Shown here one piece after another: positions 46,309-55,014 of a stretch of DNA of 64,000 nt. Made by a program: the position numbers and the translations under genes. Numbering within the stretch: the stretch's first letter is position 1; each line of letters opens with the position of its first letter. The stretch comes from JAHEFT01 sp963700705. GTDB taxonomy: Bacteria; Pseudomonadota; Gammaproteobacteria; Xanthomonadales; SZUA-36. The notes beneath the pieces were generated by a model. It made no database searches. It was not told the DNA's origin and worked only from the letters and a program-made list of their open reading frames with translations. The stretch lies in assembly GCA_963700705.1 (NCBI GenBank), contig CAVOYQ010000010.1, forward strand, positions 248,001-312,000. Reading direction: 5' to 3'.

Positions 46309-47301
46309 ATGATCAATCATCCTGAGACCAGGCATGCTTTTCCGAAAATGACCGCCGTAATGGCGGCTTTTCTGATCCTGATGTTGAGCGGGTCGGCCAC
46401 GGCCGCCGGGACAGACGATCAAAAGGCAGAGCCCAAGTACTCCAAGGGCGTCAAGCAGTGCATGACCTGCCACAAAGAAGGCAAAGAACGGCCTGCGCAT
46501 GAAATTTTCTTTACCGAAATGGGAATTACCGGTGACCCGGCTTCCCCGTTTGCTGACGGCAACCACGATTGCGAAGCCTGCCACGGCCCGGCCAGTGAGC
46601 ACCTGAAAAAACAAGCTGACGGCAGCCGCCTTCCGCCCCCGATTGTTTTCGACGACCGGACCCCGGTGGCGGAACAAAATGCCGTCTGCATGAATTGCCA
46701 TAACGATGCCGGCCGGTTCCATTGGCCAGGCAGCGTGCACAACCTCGAGGGCAACGCCTGCGTCGACTGCCACGACCTGCATTCACCCGAAGACCCGGTG
46801 CTGTCGCTGGAAACCCAGCCGGAAGTTTGTTACCAGTGCCACAAAGAACAGCGCGCGCAATTCCTGCGCCAGTCGCGCCACCCGGTCGGCACGCCTTCGG
46901 CCTCCATGTCGAATGTCGGCCTGATGTCGTGCAGCGATTGCCACAATCCGCATGGCGGCGCCGGGCCGGCGAACCTGATTCGCAACACGATCAATGAACA
47001 ATGCTATGACTGCCACGCTGAAAAGCGCGGGCCATTCCTGTGGGAACACGCCCCGGTCCAGGAGGATTGCAGCAACTGCCATAATCCCCATGGCTCCAAT
47101 TATGAAAACCTGCTGATCTCACGCCAGCCTTACCTGTGCCAGCAATGTCACCTGGCCAATTTCCACCCCAGCGGCGTTTACAGCGGAACCGGAATTCCGC
47201 CGGATGGCGCTGCCCAGCAGATGCTGGGCAAGCAATGCGCGAACTGTCACGTACAGATTCACGGTTCCAATCATCCTGGCGGACTCCGCCAGACACGCTG
47301 A
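46309..47301 (+). CDS. Decahaem c-type cytochrome, MtrA/DmsE family
   Basis: 330 residues with a signal peptide (TAVMAAFLILMLSGSATAAG) and ten CxxCH motifs (CMTCH, CEACH, CMNCH, CVDCH, CYQCH, CSDCH, CYDCH, CSNCH, CQQCH, CANCH). Repeated CxDCHNPHG and CxNCHNPHG pairs are typical of the MtrA/DmsE/PioA family, which plugs an MtrB-type porin to carry electrons across the outer membrane. Length and haem count match the family. An MtrB-type gene follows 31 bases downstream, supporting a porin-cytochrome conduit. No MtrC-like surface decahaem gene is in the operon, as in MtoAB/PioAB systems. Confidence 0.92.
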   Translation: MINHPETRHAFPKMTAVMAAFLILMLSGSATAAGTDDQKAEPKYSKGVKQCMTCHKEGKERPAHEIFFTEMGITGDPASPFADGNHDCEACHGPASEHLKKQADGSRLPPPIVFDDRTPVAEQNAVCMNCHNDAGRFHWPGSVHNLEGNACVDCHDLHSPEDPVLSLETQPEVCYQCHKEQRAQFLRQSRHPVGTPSASMSNVGLMSCSDCHNPHGGAGPANLIRNTINEQCYDCHAEKRGPFLWEHAPVQEDCSNCHNPHGSNYENLLISRQPYLCQQCHLANFHPSGVYSGTGIPPDGAAQQMLGKQCANCHVQIHGSNHPGGLRQTR

Positions 47302-47332
47302 CCGGCCTGGATGAGGTGAAGGAGTAATAAAA

Positions 47333-49577
47333 ATGAACATCAAATCGAAAACAATCCTGAGCGTCGTGGTGAGTTCCCTGTTCACGCTGTCTGGCAACTC
47401 CTGGGCACAGGACAACACGGACGCCAAAGACGCTGCAGCAACGAAAAAAGACGACCAGCTGCCGCTGATCCACAACGAAGCCACGATCGGCGCTTACTAC
47501 CTTGACCAGGATTCCTACCGCTATGGCAAGTACAGCGGACTGAAAGACAAGGGCTTGTACGCACTGGCTGATTTCAGGCTGGAGAAACGCCCGGTCTGGA
47601 ACAGCGGCGACACGGTCCGCTGGCGCCTGCAGGGCTGGAGGCTGGGCCTGGAGTCACGCCGGCTGGTGTTTGACTATAACGAACAGGGCACCCAGAAAGT
47701 CCGGTTTGATTATCGCCAGATTCCAAACAACCGCTTCAGCGACGGCATGACGCCTTATCGTGAAGAGAACAAGGGTCTGTGGAACCTGGCGCCGGGCTGG
47801 GAAGTCAGGCCCGGAAGCAGCAATACCCTGGGCTTTCTCAACCTGAACGAATCGCTGGTCAACCTGAAAGTCTCTACCGACCGCCGCAGGATGGACCTCG
47901 ACTACGATCGCAAACTGAGCGCTCACTGGGTGCTGGATATCGACCTCAAAAACGAGGTCAAGACGGGTACCCGCACGCTGGGCAGCATTTTCGGCTACAC
48001 CGGCGGCAACCCCCGGGGCGTGATCCTTCCCGCACCCGTCGACTGGACCACCAATACGGCTGAAGCGATGTTCCGCTACGCCAGCGGCACCGCGCAATTT
48101 GGCATTGGCGTTTACTCCTCGTTCTTCAGCAACAACGAGGATACCTTTACCTTCCAGAATGCCTTTGGGAACCAGAGCCAGTGGGCTCCCAGCGTCGAAT
48201 ACCCGGGTTCACAGGGCCGGTTCGCATTGGAACCGGATAACAGTTTCATCCAGTTCAAGGCCTACGGCGGCATCAACCTCACCCCCTCGTCTCACCTGAC
48301 AGCGGATATCTCGCAGGGCGTGATGAAGCAGAACGACACGCTGCTGCCCTGGTCCGTCAATCCGAACCTGGAGGTTAACGATCCCGTTCCGCTGCAGTCG
48401 CTGGACGCCAAGGTCCACACCACCATGATCAACATCCGGCTGACCAGCCAACTGGCGCGCGCGCTGGGTCTGCGGGTGAACTACCGTTACGACGATCGCA
48501 ACAACGATACTCCGCGCGAGGTTTATCCCGTATATCGGCGCGGATTCCCAGGACCAGCGTCCGTACATCGAAGGCCGGATCAACCTGCCCTACAGTTATA
48601 CCCGCAATGAAGGCGACGCCATTTTGACCTGGCGCCTGCCCAATTCCATCCGCCTGAAAGGCGGCGTGGAATATCACGACATCGACCGCGATTACCAGGA
48701 AGTGGCCAAATCCAGCGAGTTTTCCTGGTTGGCCGGCATCTCCCTGCGCGGCTGGAGCATGGGCTCGCTCAACTTCGATTACCGGAATTCAACCCGGGAC
48801 ATTTCGCGCTACAACAGTAACGTGCCGCTGGTCGCTTCCCATATTCCGGGCGTGATCGGGCCGGATGAGTGGGAAAACCACCCGTTGCTGCGGAAATATT
48901 TCCTGACCGACCGTGACCGGGACGAATACCGCCTGCGCGCGGACCTCGTGCCCGTGCCCGAGCTGAACTTCGGCTTCTCCATGAGTTATGCAAAGGACAA
49001 GTACGACGACCAGTACCTTGGTTTGAATTCAGCCAAGGTCAGAAGCTGGACCATCGACGGCGGCTGGAATCCGCAGGAGAACATTTCCCTGACCGGCTAT
49101 TACACCAACGAAAGGTATGATTCAGCGCAGTCCGGCCGCACGTTCAACAACATCGGCGCTTCGGAAAATCCGAACAACGACTGGTGGGTCAACTTCAAGG
49201 ACAAGGTCAACACCTGGAATGTCGCGCTGACGTTTTCCGACATCGGCGATGAAATGGGATGGAAAGGCCTTGACGTCGGCACGGGTTACACGTACTCAGA
49301 CACGAACAGCAACATCGACGTGACGGCCGCAACGGCCAATACGGCGCCCCTGCCCGACCTGGTCGCCAAGATGCAGTCCTTCTCATTCTGGGGAAGCCTG
49401 CAGACCGGTGCCCGTTCCAGCATTCGCCTGTCGGCGGAACTGTCCAAGCTCGAAAGCCAGGACTGGGCGCTTGACAACGTTGCGCCGGATACGCTCACCA
49501 ATGTCCTGCTGCTGGGCGAAAGCGCCGCCAATTATGATCTGTGGCTAATCACCGGGTCCTGGACATACAGGTTCTGA
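47333..49577 (+). CDS. MtrB/PioB-family outer-membrane porin, one frameshift
   Basis: Reconstructed at about 748 residues. Signal peptide (ILSVVVSSLFTLSGNSWA), then a long series of alternating amphipathic strands ending LITGSWTYRF with the C-terminal Phe of outer-membrane barrels. Its size and position after the decahaem gene identify it as the MtrB/PioB/DmsF-type sheath. The N-terminal region contains no cysteine, so the CxxC of Shewanella MtrB is absent. The frame must change near 48533 (VNYRYDDRNNDTPREVYPV to GADSQDQRPYIEGRINL). Only 2 bases separate its stop from the frdA GTG, so the conduit and fumarate reductase are translationally linked. Confidence 0.88.
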
Positions 49578-49579
49578 CC

Positions 49580-51343
49580 GTGGAAACAATCGTTGCTGAT
49601 ATCGTCATTGTCGGCGCCGGCGGTGCCGGCCTTCGTGCTGCAATCGAAATCGCGCAGTCCAACCCCGAACTGGAAGTCGCCCTGGTTTCAAAAGTCTACC
49701 CGATGCGCAGTCACACCTGCGCAGCAGAGGGTGGTGCGGCCGGCGTGAAAGGAGCCGACGACTCGCTGGAGATGCATTTCAACGACACCGTCAGTGGCGG
49801 TGACTGGCTGTGCGACCAGGAAGTGGTCGAATATTTTGTCAGCCAGGCGTCCCGTGAACTGATCCAGCTCGAGCACTGGGGCTGCCCCTGGAGCCGCGCA
49901 GACGATGGTTCGGTCGCCGTGCGGCCGTTTGGCGGCATGAAGAAAGAACGTACCTGGTATGCCGCGGACAAAAGCGGTTTCCATATCCTGCACACGCTGT
50001 TCCAGACCTCGCTGCAATTTCCCACGATCAAACGCTACGACGAATTCTTCGCCATCGACCTGCTGCACAAGAACGGCAAGTGCCGGGGCATGGTGGCGAT
50101 GGAAATGCGCAGCGGCCGCTTCTTCAGTTTCCAGGCGCCGGTTGTCATCATGGCCTCGGGCGGCGCCGGGCAATGTTTTCCCTTCACGACCAATGGGGCG
50201 ATCAAGACGGGTGATGGCATGGCGATGGCCTATCGCGCAGGCGTGCCGCTCAAAGACATGGAATTTGTCCAGTACCACCCGACCGGGTTGCCCGGGACCG
50301 GTATTTTGCTGACCGAAGGCTGCCGCGGCGAAGGCGGCATCCTGGTCAACAAGGACGGCTATCGTTACCTGCAGGACTACGGCATGGGCCCCGAAACACC
50401 CCTGGGGCAGCCGGTGTTCAAAACCATGGAACTGGGACCACGGGACCGCCTGAGCCAGGCCTTCTGGCATGAACAGAAGAAGGGTAATACGGTGGAAACG
50501 CCGTGGGGTGACTGCGTGCTGCTGGATATGCGCCACCTGGGTGAGAAAAAAATCAACGAACGACTGCCGCTGGTGCGCGAACTGGCCGCATCCTACGTAG
50601 GCCATGACCCGGTGACTGACCCGGTTCCGGTGCGCCCCGTGATTCATTTCATGATGGGTGGAATCGACTGTAATATCAACGGCGAAACACCGATGCCCGG
50701 TCTCTACGCGATCGGTGAAGCCTCCTGTTCCGGGCTGCACGGCGCCAACCGCCTGGGTTCCAACTCGCTGACCGAACTGCTGGTTTCGGGAAAGCGCTCC
50801 GCGGAGCGGGCGTCTGCATTTGCAAAGGAAGCGGGCAAACGTGATGAGGATCTCAGTCTCACCGCCCAGTCGGAAGCGATTGTCACCTGGACCCGGGAGC
50901 TTCTTCTGCAAAGTGCCGGAGACGAGTCGATCGCCGGGATCCGGCGCGAGATGCGCAATACACTGGAAGAAGGCGCCGGGATTTACCGTGACGAAGCCGG
51001 CACAAAAGACACCTGCCTGAAAGTGGCCGAGCTGAGGGAACGGTACAAGGCAATCCAGGTAAACGACAAGAGCAACGTGTTCAACACCGACCTGCAAAGC
51101 GCCCTCGAATTGCGCAACCTGCTGGATGTCGCCGAAACGATCGCCGAGGCCTCGCTGGAGCGCCGTGAGTCGCGCGGAGCGCACCAGCGCCTGGACTACA
51201 CCGAACGCGATGACGAGAACTTCCTGAAACATTCACTGGTTTTCCGCCAACCGGATGGCCGGCCACGCGTCGAGTGGCTGGACGTGACCATTACCCGTTC
51301 CCAGCCCGGAGTGCGTGATTACTCGGGGAGTAAGGCCAAATGA
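49580..51343 (+). CDS. frdA: Fumarate reductase flavoprotein subunit
   Basis: 587 residues from the GTG at 49580, giving the E. coli-like start ETIVADIVIVGAGGAGLRAA. The covalent-FAD histidine lies in YPMRSHTCAAEGG. The active-site segments FVQYHPTGLPGTGILLTEGCRGEGG (shown by position, near 50265-50340), RPVIHFMMGGID and GLHGANRLGSNSL keep the His, Glu and Arg residues needed for fumarate reduction. Similarity is to E. coli FrdA rather than to SdhA or soluble periplasmic fumarate reductases, so the site faces the cytoplasm. No twin-arginine signal is present. It begins 2 bases after the porin stop and overlaps frdB by ATGA. Confidence 0.95.
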   Translation: METIVADIVIVGAGGAGLRAAIEIAQSNPELEVALVSKVYPMRSHTCAAEGGAAGVKGADDSLEMHFNDTVSGGDWLCDQEVVEYFVSQASRELIQLEHWGCPWSRADDGSVAVRPFGGMKKERTWYAADKSGFHILHTLFQTSLQFPTIKRYDEFFAIDLLHKNGKCRGMVAMEMRSGRFFSFQAPVVIMASGGAGQCFPFTTNGAIKTGDGMAMAYRAGVPLKDMEFVQYHPTGLPGTGILLTEGCRGEGGILVNKDGYRYLQDYGMGPETPLGQPVFKTMELGPRDRLSQAFWHEQKKGNTVETPWGDCVLLDMRHLGEKKINERLPLVRELAASYVGHDPVTDPVPVRPVIHFMMGGIDCNINGETPMPGLYAIGEASCSGLHGANRLGSNSLTELLVSGKRSAERASAFAKEAGKRDEDLSLTAQSEAIVTWTRELLLQSAGDESIAGIRREMRNTLEEGAGIYRDEAGTKDTCLKVAELRERYKAIQVNDKSNVFNTDLQSALELRNLLDVAETIAEASLERRESRGAHQRLDYTERDDENFLKHSLVFRQPDGRPRVEWLDVTITRSQPGVRDYSGSKAK

Positions 51344-52077
51344 GCATGCGGCAGATGGAACTGGAGGTGATGCGCTACGACCCGGAGCAGGACGAACAGC
51401 CACGTTTCCAGAAATATTCGGTACCGTGCGTCGATGACTGGGCCATCCTGGATGCGCTCAATTACGTCAAGGAAAACATCGACACCACGCTGGCTTACCG
51501 GTGGTCCTGCCACATGATGGTCTGCGGCAGCTGCGGCATGATGGTCAACGGCGAACCCAGCCTGACCTGCAAGACCTTCATCCGCGACCTGCCCGACCAG
51601 GTGCGCATCGAACCATTGGCCAATTTCCCGATCGAACGGGACCTGGTCGTGGTGCTCGATGACGTGATGGAAAAGCTGCGAATGGCGAAGCCTTTCATTA
51701 TCCGCAAAGACCCGCCGCCCGAAGATCACGAATTTATCCAGTCGCGCGCAGCTTTATACAAGTTCAAGCAGTACACCATGTGTGTCAATTGCATGTGCTG
51801 CTACGCGGCCTGCCCCCAGTATGCTCTCGATTCGTCGTTCATCGGCCCCGCCGTGCTTGCACTGGCGCACCGTTACAACATCGACTCGCGCGACCAGGGC
51901 AAGTCCGAACGGCTGAACCTCCTGGCTGACCACGACGGCGTCTGGGAGTGCTCGTTTGTCGGCGCCTGTTCCGAGGTTTGCCCCAAGAGTGTCGACCCGG
52001 CAGCCGCGGTGCAGCAGATGAAAATCGAAGGCGCGAAAGAGTGGTGGAAGCAAAAACTTGGGGGGGCAAAATCATGA
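51340..52077 (+). CDS. frdB: Fumarate reductase iron-sulfur subunit
   Basis: 245 residues. The plant-type [2Fe-2S] site is CHMMVCGSCGMMVNG with a later Cys in SLTCKTF. The [4Fe-4S] site is CVNCMCCYAACP, and the [3Fe-4S] region is CSFVGACSEVCPKSVDP. It transfers electrons from the membrane quinol site to the FrdA flavin. Length matches E. coli FrdB (244 residues). It overlaps frdA and frdC by ATGA on both sides. Confidence 0.95.
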   Translation: MSMRQMELEVMRYDPEQDEQPRFQKYSVPCVDDWAILDALNYVKENIDTTLAYRWSCHMMVCGSCGMMVNGEPSLTCKTFIRDLPDQVRIEPLANFPIERDLVVVLDDVMEKLRMAKPFIIRKDPPPEDHEFIQSRAALYKFKQYTMCVNCMCCYAACPQYALDSSFIGPAVLALAHRYNIDSRDQGKSERLNLLADHDGVWECSFVGACSEVCPKSVDPAAAVQQMKIEGAKEWWKQKLGGAKS

Positions 52078-52469
52078 GCCGCCAACCCTATGTCCGGCCC
52101 ATCTCCAAAACCACCTGGTACATGCGCAACGGGCGTTACAAGCGCTACATGCTCAGGGAAGTGACCTGCCTGCTGGTCGGGCTGTACAGCTTCCTGGCGA
52201 TCTGGGGGCTGGCCGCGCTCGCAGCGGGGCCGGAAGGCTGGAACGCCTTTTTGAACGCCCAGCAAATGCCGGGTATGGCGGGCTTCCATGCCGTCGTGCT
52301 GGTGTATTTCCTGGTTTACATGACGTTTGACTGGTTCAAACTGGCTCCCAAGGCCATGGCGGTTCAAATCGGCGAGAAAAAGTTGCCCGACCGGTTCATC
52401 GTGATCGCGCACTACGTGGTTTGGGCCATCGTTTCCGTGTTCGGATTCTGGCTGGCAGGAGTCTTCTGA
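52074..52469 (+). CDS. frdC: Fumarate reductase membrane anchor subunit C
   Basis: 131 residues, exactly the length of E. coli FrdC, with three helices (about 33-52, 70-86, 108-130). Conserved SRQPYVRPI and the YMLRE motif keep the quinol-site Glu. WFKLAPKAM matches the E. coli WFELAPKA segment. At the position of E. coli His82 (numbered without Met) this protein has Met83 in the sequence VYMTFDWF; the Trp of the site is kept. The change affects the quinol pocket and may matter because the operon also carries rquA. Confidence 0.9.
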   Translation: MSRQPYVRPISKTTWYMRNGRYKRYMLREVTCLLVGLYSFLAIWGLAALAAGPEGWNAFLNAQQMPGMAGFHAVVLVYFLVYMTFDWFKLAPKAMAVQIGEKKLPDRFIVIAHYVVWAIVSVFGFWLAGVF

Positions 52470-52470
52470 A

Positions 52471-52813
52471 ATGGCCATCGCAAAAAAAGCATTTGTCTGG
52501 GGACTGTTTGCAGCGGGTGGCACGGTCTCCGCATTCATCTTTCCGGTACTGATTGTCCTGTTCCTGTTGATGGCAATCGGCAGGGTGCCGGAAGGCCTGC
52601 AATATGCAAATATTCACGCTTTTGCGGCGAGTTGGGTTGGAAAAGCAGGCTTTGTTCATCGTAATCTCTCTTTCTTTGTGGCATGCTGCACATCGCCTGC
52701 GTGTCGTGTTTCACGATTTCGGGGTGAGATTGGATAAGGCAGTTGCCAATGCCGTCTACCTGGTGGCCTTGATCGGCACCGTGATGACGGCTTTTTATTT
52801 ATACAAGATATGA
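52471..52813 (+). CDS. frdD: Fumarate reductase membrane anchor subunit D, frameshifted
   Basis: About 114 residues when one indel near 52640 is corrected. The first part FVWGLFAAGGTVSAFIFPVL aligns with the E. coli FrdD start FWGLFGAGGMWSA. In the next frame, FIVISLSLWHAAHRLRVVFHDFGV corresponds to E. coli LPLWCGLHRMHHAMHDL, and two further helices follow. It anchors FrdAB and shapes the quinone sites. It starts 1 base after frdC and ends 6 bases before the rquA start. Confidence 0.88.
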
Positions 52814-52819
52814 ATAACG

Positions 52820-53587
52820 ATGAACGATGATGCCAGAGCAGTAGCAGAGAGTTTTGATTACGCCGTTGGCGGGTATTCCGAACCGGAATCCAGGCCAAAG
52901 GCCGTAGTCTCTATCCCTGAAATCCCGGAATATCTGCAGGACACTTACTGGTGGGCCTACCTCCACCCGAAGTCATTCTATTTCTTTGAACGGGAGTGGG
53001 TGGTTAACCTGATCCTGTGGGGAAACATGAAAAGGCTGACCGGGTCGGTGCTGCAGGAAATGTCGCTCACGCCGCAAAGCCGGGTTCTCCAGGTGGCCTG
53101 CGTTTACGGTGATTTTTCCAACCGGGTGGCCGATCACCTGGGAAAGTCCGGTTCACGGCTGGATATCATCGACGTGGCGCCGATCCAGATAGAAAACATC
53201 AAGGAGAAAATCGCCGGCCATCACAACGTCGGCGTCCACCACCAGGATTCAACCTCGATGACCTTCCCGTCTGCGAGTTTTGACCAGACGGTGGTCTTTT
53301 TCCTGCTCCACGAACAGCCGGAATATGCCCGCCGCAAAACGGTTGAAGAAGCCATTCGCGTGACCCGGCCCGGCGGCAAAGTAATTTTCGTTGACTATCA
53401 CGGCCCGAAACGCAGCAACCCGATGCGCTACGTGATGAAGCCCATCCTCAGCCTGCTGGAGCCATTCGCCATGGACCTCTGGCGTGAAGAGCTACCGGCA
53501 TTCATGCCGGAGAGCGTCAAACCCGAACAAATCCGCAGTGACTTCTACTTCGGCGGCTTGTACCAGAAGATTGTCCTGACGGTTTAG
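52820..53587 (+). CDS. rquA: Rhodoquinone biosynthesis enzyme RquA
   Basis: 255 residues of a class I methyltransferase-fold protein whose motifs match RquA and not ordinary methyltransferases: YWWAYLHP (43-50), NLILWGN (63-69), the modified SAM site QVACVYGD (91-98), DVAPIQ (118-123), FFLLHEQP (160-167), VDYHGPKR (191-198), LEPFAMDLW (213-221) and FGGLYQK (244-250). RquA is known to convert ubiquinone to rhodoquinone, using S-adenosylmethionine as amino donor. Rhodoquinone is the low-potential quinone that feeds fumarate reductase in several anaerobically living organisms. Its place 6 bases after frdD strongly supports that role. No signal peptide. A REP-like element follows. Confidence 0.87.
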   Translation: MNDDARAVAESFDYAVGGYSEPESRPKAVVSIPEIPEYLQDTYWWAYLHPKSFYFFEREWVVNLILWGNMKRLTGSVLQEMSLTPQSRVLQVACVYGDFSNRVADHLGKSGSRLDIIDVAPIQIENIKEKIAGHHNVGVHHQDSTSMTFPSASFDQTVVFFLLHEQPEYARRKTVEEAIRVTRPGGKVIFVDYHGPKRSNPMRYVMKPILSLLEPFAMDLWREELPAFMPESVKPEQIRSDFYFGGLYQKIVLTV

Positions 53588-53599
53588 GGTCGACGAATA

Positions 53600-53702
53600 C
53601 GTAGCGAATTAGCACAGGCGACGGAGACGGGGCGGTTTTGCCGTAGGCAAAGAAGCCCTGTTGGAATGCCGTCGTGCGTTCGCGATTGAAATCGCTCCTA
53701 CA
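53600..53702. repeat. REP-like inverted-repeat element, copy 2 (shortened)
   Basis: Inverted relative to copy 1 at 34083-34232. The left end CGTAG-CGAATTAGCACAGG lacks three bases of the copy-1 end. The right end ATCGCTCCTACA lacks the ~35-base internal block present in copy 1. The internal blocks GGTTTTGCCG, GGCAAAGAAG and GCCGTCGTGCG are shared. The TAG stop codon of the minus-strand permease gene lies inside its right end. Confidence 0.8.
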
Positions 53703-55014
53703 CGGACTGTTTCCTGCGTTTTGTAGCAAGGTACAGAACGCTGCCCAACAACATGAATACACCGGTGACCACCCAGGATTTCATCGAAGCGTGGGTGGTC
53801 AGCCAGATGCTGACAACCAGCGCCACGACCGGGATGAGCAGTCCCCCGTGCAACCTGAACTGCCCTTCATACTCGCCCTTTTTACGTTGCAATACCGGCA
53901 GCGTCGCGATGCACAAGACATAAACCATCAGGCGAACCACCGTGCTCATCGCGGCCAGCCAGACAAACCCCCCGCTCAGGGCCAGCACGATCGAAAACAC
54001 GGCGTATACGTAAATGGATTTTGCGGGTGTGTGAAACCGGGGGTGAACTTCGCCGAACCACGCGGGAAGGCTACCGAGGTGGCCCATCGCGTATAGCATC
54101 CTCGGCGCCGAGAGCATGCTCGCCAGGCAGTTTCCACTGATCGAAAACACCGCACCCAGGGTCAGGATGCCGGCGCCCATTGCGCCCATCAGGATTCCGG
54201 CCACGTCAGCCAGCGGTGTTTTGCTGGTCTCCAGGCCTGGCGCCACCGAGATGGTCACAACCTGGATCAGGAAGTAAAAGACCGTGATGGCAACAATGGT
54301 ACGCACCAGGGCCAATGGAATGTCGCGCCGGGCATCACGCGCCTCGCCTGCGGGAATCACGGCGCTTTCGAATCCGACGAATGCATAGAAGACGATCAGC
54401 ATGGTCTCACCCAGGGAGTCCAGCGGCGGGATCGTGGCGGCGGTAAAAATTTCCGGGTTGGTCTGGCTGAGCCCCAGGATGACCAGCAGTATCAAGGGCA
54501 GCAGCTTCAGCACGGTCAGGGCAAAAATAGCCAGCATGCCCTGGCGGATGCCGATCACGTTGACCACCATCAGCAGGACACAGATCACGCTGACCCCGAT
54601 TGTGTGCCAGGTCGCATCGGTCAGCGGCGGCCAGAACCAGCCGGCATACGTCACCATCAGGTGGGCGTTGGCCGCGAATGCCGCAGCACGGGACAGGGTC
54701 AACAGCCAGCCGGTCTGAAAGCCGGTGAACGGGCCGAATGCCTCGGTGGCGTACACGACAGGCCCACCGGTGTCCTGGAAGAAGCTCGCCACCCGTGCGA
54801 AGACAAAAACGATCGCCATGATCAGCAGTCCGCAGGCAACGTATAACCAGGGGCTGAACAGGCCGGCGCGCGCAACCGCGATGGCGGGAAGGGCGAAGAT
54901 GCCGGCGCCGATGGTGCCGTTGAGCGCGATCGCACCGAACCCCAGCTGGCTGATTTCCTTCCTGAGCCCGGGTCCCCCGGATTGAGTCAATTCCGCGCGC
55001 TTCCCATCACTCAC
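53698..55014 (-). CDS. APC-superfamily amino acid permease
   Basis: About 438 residues from the GTG at 55014, which overlaps the stop of the upstream antiporter gene (GTGA). The open frame runs further upstream but that stretch is antisense-like and arginine-rich. Twelve predicted helices are visible, with the family start LGFGAIALNGTIGAGIFALP (helix 1 with the GxG substrate loop) and FYAFVGFESAVIPAGEARDARRDIP (helix 6 region, given by position). It is probably a proton- or sodium-coupled amino acid or amine transporter in the inner membrane; substrate unknown. It is co-transcribed with the antiporter. Confidence 0.85.
   Translation of the reverse strand: MSDGKRAELTQSGGPGLRKEISQLGFGAIALNGTIGAGIFALPAIAVARAGLFSPWLYVACGLLIMAIVFVFARVASFFQDTGGPVVYATEAFGPFTGFQTGWLLTLSRAAAFAANAHLMVTYAGWFWPPLTDATWHTIGVSVICVLLMVVNVIGIRQGMLAIFALTVLKLLPLILLVILGLSQTNPEIFTAATIPPLDSLGETMLIVFYAFVGFESAVIPAGEARDARRDIPLALVRTIVAITVFYFLIQVVTISVAPGLETSKTPLADVAGILMGAMGAGILTLGAVFSISGNCLASMLSAPRMLYAMGHLGSLPAWFGEVHPRFHTPAKSIYVYAVFSIVLALSGGFVWLAAMSTVVRLMVYVLCIATLPVLQRKKGEYEGQFRLHGGLLIPVVALVVSIWLTTHASMKSWVVTGVFMLLGSVLYLATKRRKQSV

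Noticed and set aside
49688..51232. A 514-codon open frame antisense to frdA
   Set aside because: Third-position GC bias of frdA keeps the antisense frame open; frdA itself has all active-site motifs, and the antisense protein has no recognisable domain or start signal.
49580..52813. Succinate dehydrogenase rather than fumarate reductase
   Set aside because: Gene order A-B-C-D and the sequences of the two short anchors match E. coli FrdC and FrdD; SdhC/SdhD normally precede SdhAB and differ in sequence.
52820..53587. Ubiquinone/menaquinone methyltransferase (UbiE/UbiG) identity
   Set aside because: The SAM site reads VACVYGD and is surrounded by RquA-type blocks (NLILWGN, FFLLHEQP, LEPFAMDLW), unlike UbiE or UbiG.
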